Origin: Kibdelosporangium aridum
Lineage (GTDB): Bacteria; Actinomycetota; Actinomycetes; Mycobacteriales; Pseudonocardiaceae
Length of the DNA: 64,000 bases
NCBI RefSeq assembly: GCF_900176515.1
Contig: NZ_FWXV01000001.1
Coordinates: 930,001 to 994,000, forward strand
Reading direction: 5' to 3'
How positions within the stretch are numbered: position 1 is the stretch's first letter; each line of letters starts with the position of its first letter. The notes under the pieces are model-generated. The model saw nothing but the letters and a program-made list of their open reading frames with translations, did not search any database and was not told the DNA's origin. Both the position numbers and the translations under genes were made by a program. Shown here one piece after another: positions 1-6,875 of the stretch.

Positions 1-1
1 G

Positions 2-511
2 CATGCGCTGCGGCTGTTCAAGGAGCAGGGCTACCAGGCGACGACGGTCGAGCAGGTCGCCGCGGCTGCCGAAGTCGCACCGAGCACTGTCTTCCGCTAC
101 TTCCCGACCAAGGAAGACCTGGCCGTGCTGGACGACTACCACTCGATGGGCGACTCGCTGGGTGCCGCCATCGCGTCACAACCGGACGGTCCGCCGATCG
201 ATGTGCTGCGTGGTGCCTTGCGGGACGTGTTCGCGGCGATGTCCCCGCAGGACCGGGCCGCGCGCTACGAACGTGACTTGGTGATGCTGACGATCCCCGA
301 GGTGTGGGCGGCGAACCTCGGAATGATCGCGAAGAGCCGCAGGCTGCTCGGCGATGCGCTGCAGGCCCGGTGGGCCGGTTCCCGGATCGTCGCCGACGCG
401 GTCATCGGTGTGGGCCTCGGCGCCCTGCTGGACTGGGCACAAGATCCGCAGGGTGATCCGGTTGAGGCCCTTGACCAGGCTTTCGGTCGTCTTGCGGAAT
501 TCTTGTCATGA
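2..511 (+). CDS. TetR family regulator, 5' end cut off by the window
   Basis: The open frame runs in from the left edge, so the true start lies outside the window. The first visible residues form a TetR-type helix-turn-helix, ending in the typical STVFRYFPTKEDL recognition helix and following turn. The remaining ~120 residues are the variable ligand-binding and dimerisation half and give no clue to the ligand. It is probably a dimeric repressor. Its own target may lie to the left; the lipoprotein gene begins 75 bases downstream on the same strand but need not be related. The family call is firm and the specific role is unknown. Confidence 0.85.
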   Translation, partial: HALRLFKEQGYQATTVEQVAAAAEVAPSTVFRYFPTKEDLAVLDDYHSMGDSLGAAIASQPDGPPIDVLRGALRDVFAAMSPQDRAARYERDLVMLTIPEVWAANLGMIAKSRRLLGDALQARWAGSRIVADAVIGVGLGALLDWAQDPQGDPVEALDQAFGRLAEFLS

Positions 512-585
512 ACCCAAATGAGGTCAAGAGTGTGTGAGAATCCCCGGCGCAAGATCCATTCGGGCGATTTCCGGGAGACGTCACA

Positions 586-1017
586 ATGAACCGACCGGCA
601 GTGCTGGCTGTGCCGACCGCGCTACTCGCGCTCGCGCTGAGTGGCTGCGGCAGCAAGGAAACCGGCTCGCCCGTGCCTGTCCAGAACGAGAACCAGAACC
701 AGCCGGGCACCTCGGCGGCGGCCACCGACACCAAAGAGGACACTTCCGCGGCGGCGGACGTGAAGATCACGCAGTGCCTGAACAAGTCGTACGGGCAGGA
801 CGTCACCCTGGAAGTCACCAACAGCACCGCTCAGGACCAGCGGTACGTCGTCGGGGTGAACATCACGGACGCCGCCGGCGGCAAGAGCGAGGCCCGGTTC
901 GCCAAGAACCGGATGACCCCTGGGCAGACCATCACCGAGAAGATCCCCGGTGACACCCCGTTGAAGGGCGAGATCAAGTGCGAGATCGGGGAGGCCAAGC
1001 GGCTCCCGCCGAAGTAA
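586..1017 (+). CDS. small lipoprotein of unknown function
   Basis: A 143-residue protein with a classic lipoprotein signal: short basic N-terminus, hydrophobic stretch and lipobox LSGC with the lipidated Cys near residue 21. A Gln/Asn/Thr-rich linker follows (about residues 30-55), then a ~90-residue domain with two further cysteines (CLNKSYG and KCEIGE) that could form a disulfide outside the membrane. The start follows GGGAGA. The domain looks like a small beta-sandwich of the kind many actinobacterial lipoproteins carry, but I do not recognise a family. It is expected to be anchored to the outer face of the membrane. Confidence 0.75.
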   Translation: MNRPAVLAVPTALLALALSGCGSKETGSPVPVQNENQNQPGTSAAATDTKEDTSAAADVKITQCLNKSYGQDVTLEVTNSTAQDQRYVVGVNITDAAGGKSEARFAKNRMTPGQTITEKIPGDTPLKGEIKCEIGEAKRLPPK

Positions 1018-1026
1018 GCGCGCCAG

Positions 1027-2250
1027 TCAGAGCGCTGACGCCTTGCCGAAGAGGTAGCGCTGCATGGGAACGCTGGTGGCCGACTCCCCGGCGGACTGAT
1101 AAGCCGCGCGAGCACCGTCGACGTCCCCGAGCATCTCCAACAGGTGAGCCCGGACGGCGAGAAACCGGTGGTGCTTGCCGATCTCGCCGGCGAGCTTGTC
1201 CAGCAACAGCATGCCAGCCGAAGCCCCTTGGCTCATGGCGACGGCGACGACGTGACCAAGGGCAGTCATCGGGTTGTCCGAGATCTTGAGCAGAACCTCG
1301 TACAGGGCAACGATTTGAGCCCAGTCAGTCTCCGCGTATGACTGGGCCTCATCGTGCACCGCGGCGATCGCGGCCTGGACCTGATAGGGCCCAACCTCGC
1401 CCCGAGGCAGCACCGAGCTGATCAGCGCCACGCCTTCGGAGATCAGCTCGGCGTCCCACAAGGCACGGTCCTGCTCGGCCAGCAGCACCAGTTCGCCGTC
1501 GGGAGAGGTCCGCGCAGGCCGCCGGGCATCGGTGAGCAGCATCAACGCCAGCAACCCGGCGACTTCGCAGTCGTCCGCCAGCAGCCGGTGGACCAGGCGA
1601 GTCAGCCGGATGGCCTCAGCCGCGAGATCGGCCCGCTGCAAGTCGGGGCCGTAGGTGCTCGCGTACCCCTCGTTGAAGATCAGGTACAGCGTGTGCAGCA
1701 CGGCCCCGAGCCGCTCGGACCGAGCGGAACCCTGAGGCACGGCAAAGGGAACGCCACTGTCCTTGATGCTCTGCTTGGCCCGGCTGATCCGCCGGGCCAT
1801 GGTCGCTTCCGGCACCAGGAAGGCCCGGGCGATCTCGGCCGTGGTCAACCCGCCGACCGCCCGCAACGTCAACGCGATCTGCGACGGCACGGACAGCGCG
1901 GGATGGCAGCACATGAACAGCAGGATCAGCGTGTCGTCCGAGTCCGACGCGGGCCGGTCGGCCGCCGGGGCGAGCCAGTCCTCGGGCAGAACCCGCTGGG
2001 CGACAGTGTTCTCACGCCGCTGACGGGCCTGCTCGTTGCGCAGCAGGTCAGTCAACCGGCGGGAAGCGACTGTGATCAGCCACCCCAACGGATTGCTGGG
2101 CATGTCCGACGGCCACTGGGTCGCCGCCGCGAGCAAAGCCTCCTGCACGGCGTCCTCTGCCGTGTCGAAGTGGCCGTAGCGGCGGACGACCGCGCCGAGG
2201 GCCTGCGGCGCGAGTGTCCGCAGCAGGCCCTCGAGCTCGGTGACCGGCAT
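1027..2250 (-). CDS. ECF RNA polymerase sigma factor, ECF42-like with long C-terminal extension
   Basis: About 407 residues, roughly twice a minimal ECF sigma factor. Region 2 (VVRRYGHFDTAEDAVQEA) and region 4 (LTTAEIARAFLVPEATMARR) are clear in the first ~180 residues. The rest is the alpha-helical extension (DUF6596/TPR-like) known from ECF42 factors. The ATG at 2250 shares one base with the stop of the upstream YCII gene (TGATG), so the two are translationally coupled. A longer reading starting at 2304 would overlap the YCII gene and is not preferred. In this family there is usually no anti-sigma factor, and the C-terminal extension is thought to control activity; none is encoded here. Signal unknown. 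Confidence 0.9.
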   Translation of the reverse strand: MPVTELEGLLRTLAPQALGAVVRRYGHFDTAEDAVQEALLAAATQWPSDMPSNPLGWLITVASRRLTDLLRNEQARQRRENTVAQRVLPEDWLAPAADRPASDSDDTLILLFMCCHPALSVPSQIALTLRAVGGLTTAEIARAFLVPEATMARRISRAKQSIKDSGVPFAVPQGSARSERLGAVLHTLYLIFNEGYASTYGPDLQRADLAAEAIRLTRLVHRLLADDCEVAGLLALMLLTDARRPARTSPDGELVLLAEQDRALWDAELISEGVALISSVLPRGEVGPYQVQAAIAAVHDEAQSYAETDWAQIVALYEVLLKISDNPMTALGHVVAVAMSQGASAGMLLLDKLAGEIGKHHRFLAVRAHLLEMLGDVDGARAAYQSAGESATSVPMQRYLFGKASAL

Positions 2251-2675
2251 CAGATCTCCGGTTCGGGCGCGTGCTCGGCGATCGGCCGGATGTCCACGTA
2301 CCACTCGGTGTCCAGCTGCGCGTGCTCCGGGTGCGGGGTGTTGATCAGCTGCGCCGCGATCTCAGTCGCGCGGTCGATGCTCTCGCATTCCACGATCGTG
2401 TACCCGGCGAGCACTTCCTGCGTCTCCGGGTACGGCCCGTCGGTCACCACGGGCACGCCGTCCTTGGCGCTGACCCGGCGGGTGTGGGCGGGGTCGCTCA
2501 GGCCACGGGCCTCGACGAACTCACCGGACTCGACCAGTGCGTTGTTCCAGTCGCCCATGAACTTGTGCAGCGTCTGGACCTCCTCGAGGGTCCAGGCCTG
2601 GCGGTCGGCCGGGGTGTTGCCGGTCAGCACGTCGTAGTCGCGCTGCGAACCCATCAGCATGATCATGTACTTCAT
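2250..2675 (-). CDS. YCII/DGPF domain protein, partner of the ECF sigma factor
   Basis: A 141-residue protein starting MKYMIMLMG, with the dimeric alpha+beta barrel fold of YCII-related proteins and the diagnostic DGPY motif (TDGPYPETQEVLAGYTI, about residues 77-93). DGPF proteins are the hallmark neighbours of ECF42 sigma factors and are often the sigma factor's main targets. The gene is first in a two-gene operon with the sigma factor, sharing one base. The biochemical role of DGPF proteins is not established. The start is preceded by GAGAGGAG at good spacing. Confidence 0.88.
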   Translation of the reverse strand: MKYMIMLMGSQRDYDVLTGNTPADRQAWTLEEVQTLHKFMGDWNNALVESGEFVEARGLSDPAHTRRVSAKDGVPVVTDGPYPETQEVLAGYTIVECESIDRATEIAAQLINTPHPEHAQLDTEWYVDIRPIAEHAPEPEI

Positions 2676-2710
2676 GGTGCCGCTCCTCTCTGGGGGTGTT
2701 ACGCCAGAGA

Positions 2711-2738
2711 CGTCGAAGCAGGATCCGCCACCCGGACA
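2711..2738 (-). promoter_or_regulatory. candidate ECF42-type promoter for the YCII-sigma operon
   Basis: Upstream of the YCII gene the minus strand reads TGTCCG (2738-2733), 17 bases, then CGACG (2715-2711). This resembles the TGTCGA / CGA-type promoter elements described for ECF42 factors and would allow autoregulation. One base of the -35 differs from the expected form, so this is a weak call. Confidence 0.3.
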
Positions 2739-2820
2739 TCCCCGCCAAAGAAATTCTCACCGCAGTGACCCGCAGCCGACCATGCTAGAGCGTGGCTGAT
2801 CAATCCACGGGAGGTCGAGC

Positions 2821-4077
2821 TTGTCGGATCCGGTGACCATCGCCATCGTCGGGGCAGGCAGCCGCGGCAACAACTACGCCGCCGGAGCGGTGAAGACGGG
2901 CCACGCGCGGATCGTTGCCGTCGCCGAGCCGCGCCCGGCGGCACAGAAGCTCTTCGCCGAGAGATACGACGTGCCAGCCGACGCGGTCTTCGACGACTGG
3001 CGCGACATGCTGGACCGGCCACGGCTGGCGGACATCGCCGTGGTCTCCACGCAGGACCAGTACCACGTCGAGCCCGCCGTCGAGCTCGCTCGCCGCGGGT
3101 ATCACCTGCTGCTGGAGAAGCCCATGGCCACGTCCGAAGCGGACTGCGAGCGGATCGTGCGGGCGGTGGAGGAAGCGGGTGTGCTGCTGGCGGTGTGTCA
3201 CGTGCTGCGCTACACGCCGTACTCACGGGCTCTCAAACAGATTGTTGACAGTGGGCGGATCGGCGACATCGTCAGCGTCGAACACCTGGAGCCGGTGGGC
3301 TGGTGGCACCAGGCCCACTCGTACGTCCGCGGCAACTGGCGCCGCGAGGACGAGTCGAGCTTCATGCTGATGACCAAGTCCTGTCACGACTTGGACTGGC
3401 TGGCCTACATCATCGGCAGGCCGGCTGAGCGGGTCTCGTCCTTCGGCGGGCTGTACGAGTTCCGGGCGGAACGCAAGCCGGAAGGGGCCGCTGACCGTTG
3501 CCTGGACTGCGCGGTGGAGGCGACCTGCCCGTACTCGGCGCCACGGATCTACATGCCGTTCCTCGAACAACCGCACAAGAACTGGCCGTTGTCCGTGGTC
3601 ACCACGGACCGCACTATCGATGGCCTGATGAACGCCTTGCGCGAAGGACCGTACGGCCGCTGCGTGTACGCGTGCGACAACGACGTGGTCGACCATCAGG
3701 TGGTCAACATCGAGTACTCCGGTGGCGTGACGGCGTCGTTCACCATGACCGCGTTCGCCGCCTATTCACACCGCAAGACGAGGATCTTCGGCACCCGGGG
3801 TTCGATCGAGGGCGACGGGGAAACCATCGCCATCCACGACTTCCTGACCGGCCCGGAGATCGTCGACCCGGGAGCGGCCGGTGGGGCTACGGCCGCCGAC
3901 GGGCACGGCGGCGGTGATCAAGGGCTTGTTGATGCCTTCGTCGAGGCAGTCCGCACCGGTGACACCGGGCTGATCTTGACCGACGGCCGGGAAAGCCTTG
4001 CGTCGCACCAGCTTGTCTGGGCAGCCGAGCACGCCCGCCGTACCGGCACGGTTGTCACTCTCGCTGCAGGAAGCTGA
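2821..4077 (+). CDS. Gfo/Idh/MocA family NAD(P)-dependent oxidoreductase
   Basis: A 418-residue cytosolic enzyme. The N-terminal Rossmann fold shows the nucleotide-binding motif IAIVGAGSRGNNY at residues 5-17. The family motif EKPMATSEADC (about residue 100) supplies the conserved Lys of EKP. The C-terminal alpha/beta domain is the usual substrate/dimer domain. A four-cysteine cluster in the middle (CLDCAVEATCPYSA, about residues 223-236) could bind a metal or an iron-sulfur cluster, as in a subgroup of these dehydrogenases. The start is TTG, chosen because GGGAGG lies just upstream and it precedes the Rossmann fold closely. The substrate is probably a sugar, polyol or related carbonyl compound. 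No pathway partner is adjacent. Confidence 0.85.
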   Translation: MSDPVTIAIVGAGSRGNNYAAGAVKTGHARIVAVAEPRPAAQKLFAERYDVPADAVFDDWRDMLDRPRLADIAVVSTQDQYHVEPAVELARRGYHLLLEKPMATSEADCERIVRAVEEAGVLLAVCHVLRYTPYSRALKQIVDSGRIGDIVSVEHLEPVGWWHQAHSYVRGNWRREDESSFMLMTKSCHDLDWLAYIIGRPAERVSSFGGLYEFRAERKPEGAADRCLDCAVEATCPYSAPRIYMPFLEQPHKNWPLSVVTTDRTIDGLMNALREGPYGRCVYACDNDVVDHQVVNIEYSGGVTASFTMTAFAAYSHRKTRIFGTRGSIEGDGETIAIHDFLTGPEIVDPGAAGGATAADGHGGGDQGLVDAFVEAVRTGDTGLILTDGRESLASHQLVWAAEHARRTGTVVTLAAGS

Positions 4078-4130
4078 AAGCTGCGTCTTACTGGCCAAGG
4101 CGTGCGGCTCATCTCGACACAATCCCCCGC

Positions 4131-5249
4131 ATGGCTGGGATGACAGTGCGCACAGTGGCCGATCGGTTGACGAGCCTTGGCATGGTGACGGATGAGAAGG
4201 CCGCCGCGGTGCTGGCGGGTATTGCCGAGTGGAACGCCGAACACCTCGACGAGGACCTGGACGAACGCGGTCTGATCAGCTGGCTGCCCGAGTTCGGCGT
4301 GGCCGTCTCGGTGCACGGGGACGACGTCGACTTCGTTGAGGACTACTACAGCTACATGTTGGAAGAGGAGGTAACCGCCGTGACCGGAGGCGCGGTGGTC
4401 GTCTCCGACGTCACGCTTGTACGTGGCGAGAGCGGCTCCGACAAGCTGCACTTCCGGCGCAACGGCGAGTCCGTGTGGTGGCACATGGAGCACCTGTCCG
4501 AGGACTACGTGGACCAAGGAGCGGTGGCGGAACAGATCAGCGACGTCGACCCCGGCGGTGATGACCCGCGCACGTTTCACCTCGTGGAGCGGTCCAAGAG
4601 GGTGGGCTGCGACGACGATGTCTACGTCCTGGCGACACCCCAACAGGCGAGGACACTCCGGGATGAGTTCGGCCTCGACTTCCATAGCCTGGATAGGAGG
4701 TATCCGCTGCGCGGTGCCGCGCCCACGGCCGAGCCGGAGACCGTGGAGTGGTACATGCAGCAGGACCGCCGGACAATGACCGAACCGGCCAAGGCGTTCC
4801 TGGACCGGTGGTTGTCCGAAATGGACTCGGCGCTGACTGCTTGGCGGGGTCGGTTCCTGCCGGGGGATTTCCCTTTCGACTTCTCACTCGGTTCACTGGC
4901 GGCGCTGGAACCGCTGGTCACTTCGAGGTTCGCCAGCCGGGCGGAGGTGAAGGCGGCGGCCGATGATCCGTTCGTGGTGGGCGCGGTCCGGTACATCGGC
5001 GAGACGTTGATCCGCAACGCTCCCGGGCACTGGTACTACCGGGACGTGATCGACTCGATGTACGACAGGGTCCCGACGGTCCGGTCCAACACGCCATCGG
5101 CCTTCTGGGCAAGCGTGATCCCGTTGCACGAACTGAGCCACCTGGCCGCGGACCGAGAGCCCGGCACCCTCGCGGCTTCGATCGAGCCGCTGCACAGTGC
5201 GGCGAGGAGCTATGCCGACGCGCAGCGGGGGGTTGGCCGAGGCGCTTGA
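4131..5249 (+). CDS. hypothetical protein, acidic, about 372 residues
   Basis: No family recognised. The protein is soluble and rich in Asp/Glu, with no signal peptide or membrane segment. The first ~190 residues look like a mixed alpha/beta domain with many aromatic residues (WLPEFGVAVSVHGDDVDFVE), and a helical second half follows from about residue 195. Codon use matches its neighbours. The start could be the ATG at 4131 or the one at 4140; neither has a strong ribosome site. It lies 53 bases after the oxidoreductase on the same strand, so co-transcription is possible, but it gives no hint of function. Confidence 0.6.
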   Translation: MAGMTVRTVADRLTSLGMVTDEKAAAVLAGIAEWNAEHLDEDLDERGLISWLPEFGVAVSVHGDDVDFVEDYYSYMLEEEVTAVTGGAVVVSDVTLVRGESGSDKLHFRRNGESVWWHMEHLSEDYVDQGAVAEQISDVDPGGDDPRTFHLVERSKRVGCDDDVYVLATPQQARTLRDEFGLDFHSLDRRYPLRGAAPTAEPETVEWYMQQDRRTMTEPAKAFLDRWLSEMDSALTAWRGRFLPGDFPFDFSLGSLAALEPLVTSRFASRAEVKAAADDPFVVGAVRYIGETLIRNAPGHWYYRDVIDSMYDRVPTVRSNTPSAFWASVIPLHELSHLAADREPGTLAASIEPLHSAARSYADAQRGVGRGA

Positions 5250-5579
5250 GGCGGAGGCTGAGACGGAGGCCTGAGCCTGAGGCGAGCGCGGGGTTCGACT
5301 GGGAGGACATGCTGCTGCAAGCGCTGACATCGAATTCTGAATTCAGAGTGCAGGGCGCAGCGCTGCTTTCGGCGTGCTGAATGCTGAACTCTGAATGCAG
5401 AGTGCAGAGGGCAGGCGGGTGTGGGCGCTGTGCATTGAATTCTGAATGCAGGCGCCCATTTCATGGTGGCGTGAAGGCGGATGCGGAAGGCCGGTCAGGC
5501 GGTGCCCGGGCGGAGGGTGGCGAGTTGGCGGGTCAGGTGGGGTGGGCGTGGGCCGGGTGGTGGGTGGTGAGTTGGCGGG
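5250..5579. repeat. 330-base gene-free stretch with GAATTC/CTGAATGC repeats
   Basis: This interval holds no convincing gene and contains AT-richer repeat units unlike its surroundings. CTGAATTCAG at 5337-5346 is a perfect 10-bp palindrome, preceded by another GAATTC at 5332. CTGAATGC and CTGAACTC/CTGAATGCAG copies follow at 5377-5400, with AGTGCAG at 5347-5353 and 5401-5407. TGCATT and AATGCA (5431-5450) flank a further GAATTC and can pair. Further right, GAGTTGGCGGGTCAGG occurs at 5522-5537 and again at 5570-5585, the second copy running into the 3' end of the HxlR gene. The units are imperfect and not evenly spaced, so this is not a CRISPR array. Possible roles are a REP-like transcript end or a remnant of replication slippage. 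Confidence 0.6.
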
Positions 5580-5933
5580 TCAGGCGGGGTGAGCGCGGCC
5601 CCAGCGGAGCATGGCGAGCAGAACGGTCTGCAGACTCAGACCCTGTTCGGTGAGTTCGTACACCACGCGCGGCGGGACTTCGGGATAGATCGTGCGCGTG
5701 AGGATGCCCTGGTGCTCCAGCACCCGCAGTCGATCGGTCAGCGTCTTCGCGCTCACCGGGCCGATTCCGGCGCGCAGTTCGGTGAACCGGAGCGGCCCGG
5801 TGAGCAGCTCACGCACGATCAGCGTCGTCCACTTGCCGTCGAGCACCTGCAGCGTCCGCCCGATCCCGCATTCCTGATCGGTCCGCGCCGCCATGAGTTC
5901 CGGGTGAACTTGCTGCTCAGCAACGGTTTCCAT
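5580..5933 (-). CDS. HxlR family winged-helix regulator
   Basis: A 117-residue regulator with the HxlR signature: an N-terminal Cys (TDQECGIGRTLQVLDGKWT), then the winged helix (VRELLTGPLRFTELRAGI, KTLTDRLRVLEHQGILTR) and a closing helix. The ATG at 5933 is used because a longer reading (to 6035) would cover the divergent promoter and part of the neighbour. It is divergent from an NmrA-like reductase gene with a perfect inverted repeat between them. HxlR proteins often sense reactive carbonyls or oxidation through the N-terminal Cys, so this one probably controls the reductase. The 3' end lies in a short direct repeat. Confidence 0.88.
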   Translation of the reverse strand: METVAEQQVHPELMAARTDQECGIGRTLQVLDGKWTTLIVRELLTGPLRFTELRAGIGPVSAKTLTDRLRVLEHQGILTRTIYPEVPPRVVYELTEQGLSLQTVLLAMLRWGRAHPA

Positions 5934-5960
5934 TGTGAAACTATGGCACTTTCTGGGTAC

Positions 5961-5979
5961 TAGTTCAATCTGGGAACTA
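5961..5979. promoter_or_regulatory. probable HxlR operator
   Basis: TAGTTC (5961-5966), 7 bases, GAACTA (5974-5979): a perfect 6+6 inverted repeat in the 57-bp divergent region between the HxlR regulator and the NmrA-like gene. Its length and position fit binding by a dimeric winged-helix protein that controls both genes. Confidence 0.6.
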
Positions 5980-5990
5980 ACTTCGCTCGC

Positions 5991-6809
5991 ATGACTTCGT
6001 TGAAGATCGTCGTGCACGGCGCGACCGGCGCCCAAGGATCAGCCGTCGTCCGGGACCTCCTCGATGCCGGGCACACAGTTCGCGCGGTGGCCCGTAAACC
6101 TGGAGATCTGGCGGGCGTCGAGGCCGTCGCCGCTGACCTCGCCGACGTCGATGCTCTGGTCGCTGCCTACACCGGGGTGGACGGTGTCGTGTTGCAGCTT
6201 CCTCTGCTTTTCGACGAGACCGCGCTGACTCAGGCGAAGGCGGTTCTCGTGGCGCTGGAGAAAGCGAAGGTGCCCAGGGTTGTGTTCAACCGGAGTGCTG
6301 CCGTGCCCGATGTGGCGATCGGTGTGCCCTACGTCGACGCACGCGTATTGGTGAGCGCGCAGTTGCCTGACGTTGTCGGGACCGTCTCCATGGTCGCGCC
6401 TGCCATGACGTACATGGAGAACCTCGGGGCGCCGTGGTCAGCTCCTTTGGTCGCTGCGGGTGAGGTTGTGTATCCGCTGCCTACCGAGCTTGCTGTGCCG
6501 TGGGTGGCGGCAAGCGACGTGGCAGCTGCGATCACGGATCTGCTGACGGCCGACGCGTCCGTACAAGCTGTGGCTGGGCCGGAGGATCTGACGGGGGAAC
6601 AGGTCGCTGCCGCGCTGGGTTCGTCCGTTCGTTGGCGGACGATTGCTCCGGCCGAATATCGGGAAATGCTCCGTCCTTTCATCGGCGCCGAGGCGGCTGC
6701 TGGCGTCGCCGCGTCGTACGAAAACCCCGCGCCACCGCTTGACCAGGCGATTGTCCGGCGTGGCACGACAACCCTGAAGGAGTGGGCTGACCGGCAGGAC
6801 TGGCACTGA
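5991..6809 (+). CDS. NmrA-like / SDR-type NAD(P)-binding protein
   Basis: A 272-residue atypical short-chain dehydrogenase. The N-terminal glycine-rich motif VHGATGAQGSAVV (about residues 8-20) and the following basic residues (ARKPGD) indicate NADP(H) binding. The rest matches the NmrA/isoflavone-reductase-like group, which lacks a standard YxxxK active site and often acts as a redox sensor or quinone/enal reductase. Divergent from the HxlR regulator, which probably represses it. Substrate unknown. Confidence 0.82.
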   Translation: MTSLKIVVHGATGAQGSAVVRDLLDAGHTVRAVARKPGDLAGVEAVAADLADVDALVAAYTGVDGVVLQLPLLFDETALTQAKAVLVALEKAKVPRVVFNRSAAVPDVAIGVPYVDARVLVSAQLPDVVGTVSMVAPAMTYMENLGAPWSAPLVAAGEVVYPLPTELAVPWVAASDVAAAITDLLTADASVQAVAGPEDLTGEQVAAALGSSVRWRTIAPAEYREMLRPFIGAEAAAGVAASYENPAPPLDQAIVRRGTTTLKEWADRQDWH

Positions 6810-6875
6810 TAACCTCCGGCCAAACCGCCTGATGCCCCGCAACGAATCCGCTATGGCACAGGCGGAGGAGGGGCG

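Noticed and set aside
5332..5451. possible CRISPR-like repeat array
   Set aside because: Units are short, imperfect and unevenly spaced, with no spacers of constant length and no cas genes.
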